Of a DNA stretch of 5,150 nucleotides, positions 1-5,150 are shown piece by piece. The notes beneath the pieces were generated by a model, which saw nothing but the letters and a program-made list of their open reading frames with translations, was not told the DNA's origin and made no database searches. Both the position numbers and the translations under genes were made by a program. Position 1 is the first letter of the stretch; each line of letters begins with the position of its first letter. This DNA comes from Clostridia bacterium (GTDB lineage Bacteria; Bacillota; Clostridia; DUPQ01), in NCBI GenBank assembly GCA_028690885.1, contig JAQVAJ010000138.1, positions 1 to 5,150 on the forward strand. Reading direction: 5' to 3'.

Positions 1-2645
1 CAAAGTTTCCACTTCCTGATGATGTAGATCATTATGATTACATGAAAAATATGGTATTTGAAGGTTTAAGAAGAAGATATAAAGAACAATTATCAGAAAT
101 ACATATGAAAAGAGCAGAATATGAGTTGGAAGTAATAAATAATATGAAATATATTGATTACTTCCTTATAACCGCTGATTTCATAAACTATGCTAAAAAC
201 AATGGCATACCTGTAGGACCTGGTAGAGGAAGTGCAGCAGGTAGTATAGTAGCATACGCAATGAATATAACGAATGTAGACCCGATAAAATATAATCTTC
301 TGTTTGAAAGATTTTTAAATCCAGCAAGAATATCTTTACCTGATATTGATGTGGATTTCTGTTACGAAAGGCGAGCAGAAGTAATTGAATATGTAAAAAG
401 AAAGTACGGTTCAGATAAAGTATGCCAGATTATTACTTTTGGCACTATGGCTGCTAGAGGAGTAATAAAGGATGTTGGAAGAGCCCTGAATCTGCCATAT
501 GCCTTATGCGATAAAATAAGTAAAATGATACCGAATGAATTAAAAATGAAGATAGACAAAGCTCTTGATGTAAATCCCGAATTAGCAGCTGAATATGAGA
601 ATAATCCATCGGTAAAAGAACTAATTGACATGGCAAAAAGACTTGAAGGAATATCAAGGCACAGTGGAATACATGCTGCAGGCGTAGTAATAACAGACAG
701 GCCTGTAAAAGAATACATACCTATCCAGACATCAGAAGAAGATTCAATGGTCACACAATTTCCTATGGAGAATTTAGAAGAGCTGGGATTACTTAAAGTT
801 GATTTCTTAGGTTTGCGTACTCTTACAGTTATAAAAGACTGTATTGACTTGATTAAGAAAATCCATAAAGTTGATATTAACTTTGATGAAATGGAATACA
901 ATGACAATAATGTATTTGAATACATCTCACAAGGTAACACATCGGGAATATTCCAACTAGAAAGCGCAGGGATGACAGATTTTATGAAGCGTTTCAAGCC
1001 GGAATCTATAGATGACATAACTCTTGGAATTTCGATATACCGTCCAGGTCCTATGCAATTTATAGATATGTGTTTAAGAAACAAGAATAATCCAGAAGGT
1101 ACTGAATATGAACACGATATTCTAAAACCAATTTTGAAAGATACCTACGGATGTATGATTTATCAGGAACAGATAATGCAGATATGCCGTGATATGGCCG
1201 GATATACTATGGGAGGATCTGATCTTGTAAGAAAAATGATGGCAAAAAAGAAGATGTCAGCGCTTCTTAAGGAAAAAGACAACTTCGTAAAAGGTGCAGA
1301 AAAGAATAATGTTCCTACAAGTGTAGCAAATAAGATATTTGACGAAATGATAGATTTCGGTAATTATGCTTTTAATAAATCACATGGTGTAGCATATGCA
1401 TATATTTCATATCAGACGGCTTACTTAAAATGTTATTATCCTGTAGAATTCATGGCTGCAACAATGAACAGTTTTATATCTGCAAGAGAAAAACTAGCAG
1501 AGTATATCGAAGAATGTAAATCAATTAACATTTCAGTACTACCACCAAGCATTAACAAAAGTGATATTAAATTTACTGTTGAAGGGAAAAATATAAGATA
1601 TCCATTAGCTGCAATCAATGGTGTAGGAATGAAAGCTTGTGAATCAATAGTATTTAATAGAAACGAGGAAGGACAATTTAGAAGCTTTACTGATTTTGTA
1701 ACAAGAATAAATAAAAGTGATGTGAACAAAAAATGCTTTGAAGGTTTTATAAAAGCTGGTGCTTTTGATGGTTTAGGAAATAACAGATGTGAACTATTTT
1801 CATGTTATGAAGATGTTGTTGACACAATTAATAATCAACAAAAGAAAAATTTGGAAGGTCAGTTATCTTTATTTGAAATTTTAGACAACACAGATCAGTT
1901 TGAATATGAGATAAAAAGACGTGAAGAATTTGATCTTTCCAAGAAATTAATAATGGAAAAAGAAGTATTAGGATTATACATGACCGGTAATCCGCTGGAT
2001 GAGTATAGAGGTGTTTTAAAAGATATGAATCTTTTCAAATGCAGTTGTATAAAAGAAGATTCTGAATCAGAAGAACAACAAGATTTAAAATTAAAAGATA
2101 ATGAAAGGGTAAAAGTAGCAGGTATTATTAACTCTGTGCAACGTAAACTTACAAAAAATAATGATATGATGGCATTTTTACAGGTTGAGGATCTATATGG
2201 AACAATCGAGGTTATAGTATTTCCTCGTACATTGGACAAATATGCATCTGTTTTAGTGCCAGAAAAAAAGGTAATAATAAATGGTCGAATTAGTTTAAAG
2301 CAAGAAACAGTGAAGTTAATTGCAGAAGATATATGTGAACTGGATATTAAAAAAGATGAATGCAAAAATAATGATGAAATCAATATAGATAATATGAATG
2401 GGGATAATATTGGTTTAGAAACAAATTTTATTGATCCAAATAAAAAACTATATATTAATGGCAATAATATTGATTTGTCTTCTTTCGAAGCATTTGTTAA
2501 ATATTTTTCGGGCAATTCATCATTAATTGTTGTAAAAAATATTGATGGAAGTAAAATGATAAGGACAATGTATTATAAGAATGAACCAGATATAATTATG
2601 GAGATGGCTGATATGTTTGGTAAAGAAAATATGGCATTTAAATAA
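1..2645 (+). CDS. dnaE: DNA polymerase III subunit alpha, DnaE (5' end outside window)
   Basis: This is the replicative C-family polymerase subunit, which extends primers at the fork. The frame is open to the left edge, and the residues before the first ATG (KFPLPDDVDHYDY) fit the family, so the ATG at 42 is internal. The N-terminal PHP domain, roughly 290 residues, is missing only because the window starts late. Numbering from Met at 42: the palm has GPGRGSAAGS (59-68), PDIDVDF (100-106) with the paired catalytic aspartates D103/D105, and KVDFLGLRTL with the third, D254. YRPGPM (333-338) and the finger region SHGVAYAYISYQTAYLK (447-463) follow. A helix-hairpin-helix segment lies near 525-537 (INGVGMKAC), a clamp-binding QLSLF at 607-611, an OB fold at about 688-767, an Asn/Asp-rich linker at about 768-800 and a short C-terminal domain ending in FGKENMAFK. 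All catalytic residues visible here are intact. In Clostridia DnaE often works beside PolC, which is not in this window. Confidence 0.97.
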   Translation, partial: KFPLPDDVDHYDYMKNMVFEGLRRRYKEQLSEIHMKRAEYELEVINNMKYIDYFLITADFINYAKNNGIPVGPGRGSAAGSIVAYAMNITNVDPIKYNLLFERFLNPARISLPDIDVDFCYERRAEVIEYVKRKYGSDKVCQIITFGTMAARGVIKDVGRALNLPYALCDKISKMIPNELKMKIDKALDVNPELAAEYENNPSVKELIDMAKRLEGISRHSGIHAAGVVITDRPVKEYIPIQTSEEDSMVTQFPMENLEELGLLKVDFLGLRTLTVIKDCIDLIKKIHKVDINFDEMEYNDNNVFEYISQGNTSGIFQLESAGMTDFMKRFKPESIDDITLGISIYRPGPMQFIDMCLRNKNNPEGTEYEHDILKPILKDTYGCMIYQEQIMQICRDMAGYTMGGSDLVRKMMAKKKMSALLKEKDNFVKGAEKNNVPTSVANKIFDEMIDFGNYAFNKSHGVAYAYISYQTAYLKCYYPVEFMAATMNSFISAREKLAEYIEECKSINISVLPPSINKSDIKFTVEGKNIRYPLAAINGVGMKACESIVFNRNEEGQFRSFTDFVTRINKSDVNKKCFEGFIKAGAFDGLGNNRCELFSCYEDVVDTINNQQKKNLEGQLSLFEILDNTDQFEYEIKRREEFDLSKKLIMEKEVLGLYMTGNPLDEYRGVLKDMNLFKCSCIKEDSESEEQQDLKLKDNERVKVAGIINSVQRKLTKNNDMMAFLQVEDLYGTIEVIVFPRTLDKYASVLVPEKKVIINGRISLKQETVKLIAEDICELDIKKDECKNNDEINIDNMNGDNIGLETNFIDPNKKLYINGNNIDLSSFEAFVKYFSGNSSLIVVKNIDGSKMIRTMYYKNEPDIIMEMADMFGKENMAFK
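1860..1874 (+). other. DnaE sliding-clamp-binding pentapeptide QLSLF
   Basis: These codons encode QLSLF, preceded by Gly and followed by Glu. It matches the bacterial beta-clamp-binding consensus QL(S/D)LF very closely. It sits between the finger/HhH region and the OB fold, where DnaE proteins carry the internal clamp-binding motif. It would tether the polymerase to DnaN. The role is inferred from motif and position. Confidence 0.8.
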
Positions 2646-2665
2646 TTTTGTGATAATATTTAACC

Positions 2666-2670
2666 AGGAG
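2666..2670 (+). promoter_or_regulatory. Ribosome binding site that decides the pfkA start
   Basis: The AGGAG is followed by two in-frame ATGs, at 2673 and 2679. The first is only 2 bases away, too close for initiation; the second is 8 bases away, close to ideal. Translation from 2679 gives MSIKTIGVLTSGGDAPGMN, which matches the usual PfkA N-terminus better than the version with an extra Met-Ile. Confidence 0.8.
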
Positions 2671-2678
2671 ATATGATA

Positions 2679-3647
2679 ATGAGTATAAAAACAATAGGAG
2701 TATTGACAAGTGGCGGGGATGCACCCGGAATGAATGCTGCATTAAGAGCTGTAGTTAGAACAGGTATTGCTCATAATATGACGATATATGGAATTAATAG
2801 AGGATACGAAGGCCTTATTAATGGAGAGTTTGAAAAACTTACAGCAAGAAACGTCTCTGGGATTTTACAAAGAGGCGGTACGATTTTGAGAACAGCAAGA
2901 TCAGAAAGATTTAGGGATAAGACATTCCGTGATCGTGCGATGGAGATGTGTAATGTATTCGGAATAGAAGCACTTATTGTTATCGGTGGGGATGGTTCAT
3001 ATAGAGGAGCACTAGACTTTCTTCGTGAAGGAATGAAGTGTGTTACAATCCCTGCAACTATAGATAATGATATTTCGTCAACAGAGTACTGTATCGGTTA
3101 TGATACTGCATTAAATACTGCTCTTTCAGCTATTGATAAATTAAGAGATACTGCATATTCACATGAAAGAGTAGCAGTTATCGAAGTTATGGGAAGGCAC
3201 GCAGGATATATAGCAATAAATGATGGCATTGCCGGCGGTGCAGATGCTATAGTAGTACCTGAACTTCCATATAACTTTCAAAAGGATATTATAAAACCAA
3301 TAATGGAAGGTAGAAACAGAGGGAAAAGAGACCACTGTATAGTTATTGCAGAAGGAGTTGGTGACACAGCAAAAATATGCAAAGATATTGAAGAATCAAC
3401 AGGTATTAGAACTGTTTGCACAATACTAGGATACATTCAAAGAGGTGGAAGCCCAACAGCAAATGACAGATTGATGGCAAGTAAAATGGGTTATAAGGCA
3501 GTCGAGATATTGAATGAGGACAGATATAATAAAGCTATATGTCTAAAGGATAACAAGATTGTTGATATTGATATTGAAGAAGCTCTAAATATGAAAAAGG
3601 CATCTTTTGACTATGATATGAATCTTGCTAAAATTTTAGCTATGTAG
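2679..3647 (+). CDS. pfkA: ATP-dependent 6-phosphofructokinase
   Basis: This cytosolic glycolytic enzyme phosphorylates fructose 6-phosphate to fructose 1,6-bisphosphate. The 322 residues from the chosen start equal the usual length of bacterial PfkA (about 320). Nucleotide-binding TSGGDAPGMN is at 10-19. GGDGS is at 103-107, with Gly106 where PPi-dependent enzymes carry Asp, so ATP is the expected donor. The catalytic loop TIDNDI (127-132) holds the proton acceptor D129. R164, MGR (171-173), E225 and QRGGSP (254-259) are also present. Effector-site arginines R23 and R27 are conserved, so allosteric control is possible. Three residues around the sugar-phosphate site are unusual: Ala126 for the common Gly, Val246 where E. 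coli has Arg243, and Tyr252 where it has His249. It lies 33 bases after dnaE with no terminator between, and the next gene starts 7 bases after its stop. Family assignment is secure; fine substrate properties are not. Confidence 0.95.
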   Translation: MSIKTIGVLTSGGDAPGMNAALRAVVRTGIAHNMTIYGINRGYEGLINGEFEKLTARNVSGILQRGGTILRTARSERFRDKTFRDRAMEMCNVFGIEALIVIGGDGSYRGALDFLREGMKCVTIPATIDNDISSTEYCIGYDTALNTALSAIDKLRDTAYSHERVAVIEVMGRHAGYIAINDGIAGGADAIVVPELPYNFQKDIIKPIMEGRNRGKRDHCIVIAEGVGDTAKICKDIEESTGIRTVCTILGYIQRGGSPTANDRLMASKMGYKAVEILNEDRYNKAICLKDNKIVDIDIEEALNMKKASFDYDMNLAKILAM

Positions 3648-3650
3648 AGG
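3647..3650 (+). promoter_or_regulatory. Ribosome binding site of the phosphatidyltransferase gene
   Basis: A GAGG whose first G is the last base of the pfkA TAG stop lies 4 bases before the ATG at 3655. The core is short and the spacing tight, so initiation probably relies partly on ribosomes finishing pfkA. The weaker match compared with the next gene's site may lower expression of this membrane enzyme. Confidence 0.55.
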
Positions 3651-3654
3651 TAGT

Positions 3655-4197
3655 ATGAAACAAATACCAAATATAATAACTTGTATAAGGCTTTGCCTGA
3701 TTCCAGTATTTTGTTATTTCTTATGGAATAATAATGATCTTGTAGCGGGCATCGTGTTTATTATTGCTGCACTATCTGATGTTGTTGATGGTTATTTAGC
3801 AAGAAAACTAAATGCTATTAGTAATTTTGGAAAACTTGCAGACCCTTTTGCTGATAAAATCATGCAGATTTCAGCAATCATACTTCTGTTTTTATTAGGA
3901 AGATTGAAAGCATGGATTATGATTGTTCTATTTGCTAAAGACTTTATATTGATGCTAGGAGGATTGCTTTATAAATTAATATATAATATAACAGTATCAT
4001 CAAGATGGTTTGGGAAGATATCTGCACTTACCCTAAATGTAATTATTGCAGCATCTATTTTATTCAGTTTAGGTACTGGAACAACAAATATACTTATGGT
4101 AATTGCTATGTGCTTACAGATTGCTTCTTTGGTTGCATATACCGTATTAAGTCTCATTAATTTGAGTAAGATAAAGAATAATAAGAAGGAGGCATAG
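3655..4197 (+). CDS. CDP-alcohol phosphatidyltransferase family membrane protein (PgsA/cardiolipin synthase-like)
   Basis: This integral membrane enzyme is expected to transfer a phosphatidyl group from CDP-diacylglycerol to an alcohol, releasing CMP. The full family signature D-x2-DG-x2-AR-x8-G-x3-D-x3-D is present: D42, D45, G46, A49, R50, G59, D63 and D67, with D67 the usual catalytic base. The N-terminus (IPNIITCIRL) is typical of PgsA-like proteins. Hydrophobic stretches at about 8-24, 28-41, 70-82, 86-107, 122-140 and 146-170 suggest six membrane helices, and the tail is basic (KIKNNKKEA). The 180 residues match PgsA length. PgsA is the default guess (glycerol-3-phosphate acceptor), but the region after the third helix reads AKDFILMLGG rather than the REF...LR pattern common in PgsA, and the following SSRWFGK also fits other branches, including CDP-alcohol-type cardiolipin synthases. 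The superfamily is certain and the acceptor is open, so no symbol is given. It abuts the next gene directly. Confidence 0.9.
   Translation: MKQIPNIITCIRLCLIPVFCYFLWNNNDLVAGIVFIIAALSDVVDGYLARKLNAISNFGKLADPFADKIMQISAIILLFLLGRLKAWIMIVLFAKDFILMLGGLLYKLIYNITVSSRWFGKISALTLNVIIAASILFSLGTGTTNILMVIAMCLQIASLVAYTVLSLINLSKIKNNKKEA
4186..4192 (+). promoter_or_regulatory. Strong ribosome binding site of the DUF5685 gene, inside the preceding gene
   Basis: AAGGAGG is close to a perfect anti-16S match and sits 5 bases before the ATG at 4198. It lies within the last codons of the phosphatidyltransferase gene, whose TAG stop touches the ATG. The arrangement fixes the start and implies translational coupling, with strong independent initiation. 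Confidence 0.85.
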
Positions 4198-5064
4198 ATG
4201 ATTGGTTACATCAAGACATATCCACCAGAGCTGAAGATGAAAGAATATGTCAAATACAATGCCTATTATTGTGGTATCTGCCATTCTATTAAAGATAGAT
4301 GGGGGCAGATTCCAAGACTTACACTAAATTATGATTGTGTTTTTTTAGCAGTATTTATAGATTCATTGTTGAAGATTCCAATGGAATATGAAGATTTCAG
4401 ATGTATAGTTCATCCGATTGTAAAAAAGAAAAAGGTGATCAGAAGCAGTACCATAGACTATATTTCAGATATGAATCTTTATCTATCATATATGAAGATG
4501 GTTGATAACGTAAAAGATGAAAATAATCTTTTCCATTCAATAAGTGAAAAAACTATGAGAAGATATGGAAAAAAAATAAAAGAGAAATATATAGAAATCA
4601 CATCTAAAATAGATAATCATCTTAATGAAATGCAAAAGCTCGAGAATGAGAATTGTGATAACATTGATGAAGTAGCTGAGTGCTATGCTGAAATAATAAA
4701 AGACATCTGTTTATATAAAATTAACGAGATAGATGAAGAAACTAAATGCATTGTTGGAAAAATAGCTTATAATGTGGGAAAATGGGTTTATTCAGCAGAT
4801 GCATTTGATGACATAGAAAAAGATATTAAGAAAAATATGTTTAACCCTTATCTGGCACGTTTTCAATATGAAAAGGGAAAAGACATACTTAAGTTTAAGA
4901 ATGACATTAAGGAACGTTCCTCTTTCATATTATGTGCACCATTAAAAGCAGCTACTGATTTATATGAAGATTTGGATGATGATTATAAAGATTCTATTGT
5001 AAGAAACATTTTATATGAAGGATTATATGACAGAACAGAAAAAATATTGAACGGAGATAAATAA
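4198..5064 (+). CDS. DUF5685 family protein, function unknown
   Basis: I recognise this as DUF5685, a family I associate with Clostridia, from the N-terminal pattern MIGYIKTYPPELKMKEY, then YYCGIC (23-28), RLTLNYD (40-46), CIVHP (69-73) and GKWVYSADAFDDIEKD (194-209). There is no signal peptide or membrane helix, so it should be cytosolic. The 288 residues look mostly alpha-helical; about 117-151 is a charged, possibly coiled stretch. Nine cysteines are present, including the CxxC pair C25/C28 and C69 close to H72, which could bind a metal. Two Asp-rich motifs stand out: DNVKDE (103-108) and DAFDDIEKD (201-209). Spacing and helical character recall the paired motifs of class I isoprenoid synthases such as squalene/phytoene synthase, but this is only a structural guess. 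It follows a phosphatidyltransferase gene with no gap and precedes a J-domain gene by one base, so a role linked to either membrane lipids or a chaperone is conceivable. No function is established here. Confidence 0.85.
   Translation: MIGYIKTYPPELKMKEYVKYNAYYCGICHSIKDRWGQIPRLTLNYDCVFLAVFIDSLLKIPMEYEDFRCIVHPIVKKKKVIRSSTIDYISDMNLYLSYMKMVDNVKDENNLFHSISEKTMRRYGKKIKEKYIEITSKIDNHLNEMQKLENENCDNIDEVAECYAEIIKDICLYKINEIDEETKCIVGKIAYNVGKWVYSADAFDDIEKDIKKNMFNPYLARFQYEKGKDILKFKNDIKERSSFILCAPLKAATDLYEDLDDDYKDSIVRNILYEGLYDRTEKILNGDK
5053..5056 (+). promoter_or_regulatory. Ribosome binding site supporting a TTG start for the J-domain gene
   Basis: GGAG inside the last codons of the DUF5685 gene lies 9 bases before TTG at 5066. 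In that frame a TGA at 5048-5050 closes the upstream side and no ATG or GTG lies between, so TTG is the only reasonable start for a complete J domain. Confidence 0.65.
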
Positions 5065-5065
5065 A

Positions 5066-5150
5066 TTGGCTATATCAGATCCTTATAAGATTTTAGGCGT
5101 AAACCGCAATGACAGTGACGAAACTATAAAAAAGGCTTACAGAGAGCTGG
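5066..5150 (+). CDS. J-domain (DnaJ-like) protein, N-terminal fragment
   Basis: Only 28 codons lie in the window: they read (M)AISDPYKILGVNRNDSD followed by ETIKKAYREL. This is the canonical start of a J domain: helix I with DPYKILGV, then helix II with the basic IKKAYREL surface that contacts DnaK. The diagnostic HPD tripeptide would fall just past the right edge, so it cannot be checked. Start is TTG at 5066, one base after the DUF5685 stop. J proteins recruit and stimulate Hsp70 (DnaK) ATPase. True DnaJ usually sits with dnaK/grpE, so this is more likely a specialised J protein, possibly with a C-terminal membrane or TPR part that is not visible. Tight linkage to the DUF5685 gene suggests that they work together, which is inference. 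Confidence 0.85.
   Translation, partial: MAISDPYKILGVNRNDSDETIKKAYREL

Noticed and set aside
42..44. ATG as the possible start of a short DnaE lacking the PHP domain.
   Set aside because: The frame is open and family-like upstream to the window edge, and no ribosome binding site precedes the ATG.
362..1084. Long open frame on the minus strand, 240 codons.
   Set aside because: It lies wholly opposite conserved dnaE catalytic sequence, has no family resemblance I can see, and arises from the AT-rich codon bias of dnaE.
2343..2441. Asn/Asp/Ile-rich low-complexity stretch in dnaE as a possible repeat or insertion.
   Set aside because: It is a variable linker between the OB fold and the C-terminal domain, as expected for this protein in an AT-rich genome; no repeat unit is visible.
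1895..2515. Minus-strand open frame of 206 codons, Ser/Ile/Phe-rich.
   Set aside because: It is antisense to the dnaE OB-fold region, is of low complexity and has no recognisable domain; a shadow of the coding strand.
2673..2675. First ATG of pfkA as the start codon.
   Set aside because: It lies only 2 bases from the AGGAG; the ATG at 2679 has normal spacing and gives a family-typical N-terminus.
2646..2678. Possible promoter between dnaE and pfkA: TGTGATAAT resembles an extended -10 element.
   Set aside because: There is no -35 match at a proper distance, and a start from it would fall almost on the ribosome binding site. AT-rich spacers produce such matches by chance.
3969..4157. Minus-strand 62-codon frame in the phosphatidyltransferase gene.
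   Set aside because: It is opposite a clear membrane-protein gene and has no ribosome binding site or recognisable similarity.

Overview
The window is AT-rich and gene-dense, with every gene on the + strand. It looks like chromosomal core DNA of a low-GC Firmicute of class Clostridia, plausibly Lachnospiraceae or a relative. This rests on strong AGGAGG-type ribosome binding sites, AT-rich codon use, a dnaE-pfkA pair of the kind seen in Clostridia, and a DUF5685 protein, a family I associate with Clostridia. The taxon is inferred from gene content, not from a marker gene.

Layout: (1) 1-2645 is the 3' three quarters of dnaE, the DNA polymerase III alpha subunit. Its reading frame is open to the left edge, so the gene starts outside the window. 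(2) 2679-3647 is pfkA, 6-phosphofructokinase; the second of two nearby ATGs is the better start. (3) 3655-4197 encodes a membrane CDP-alcohol phosphatidyltransferase of the PgsA/cardiolipin synthase superfamily. (4) 4198-5064 encodes a cytosolic DUF5685 protein of unknown function. (5) 5066 to the right edge is the start of a J-domain (DnaJ-like) protein that begins with TTG.

Gaps between genes are 33, 7, 0 and 1 bases. I see no terminator hairpin and no convincing promoter in any of them, so the five genes read as one transcription unit that enters from the left and leaves on the right. Ribosome binding sites of the last genes lie inside or against the preceding gene, which suggests translational coupling. 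The unit mixes replication, glycolysis, phospholipid synthesis and a putative chaperone pair. The genes are not one pathway; this looks like a housekeeping growth operon.

There is no mobile element, CRISPR array, RNA gene or obvious foreign DNA. The parts that deserve attention are the DUF5685/J-protein pair (two Asp-rich motifs and a CxxC motif in a protein of unknown function), unusual residues at the fructose-6-phosphate site of PfkA, and the uncertain head-group specificity of the phosphatidyltransferase.
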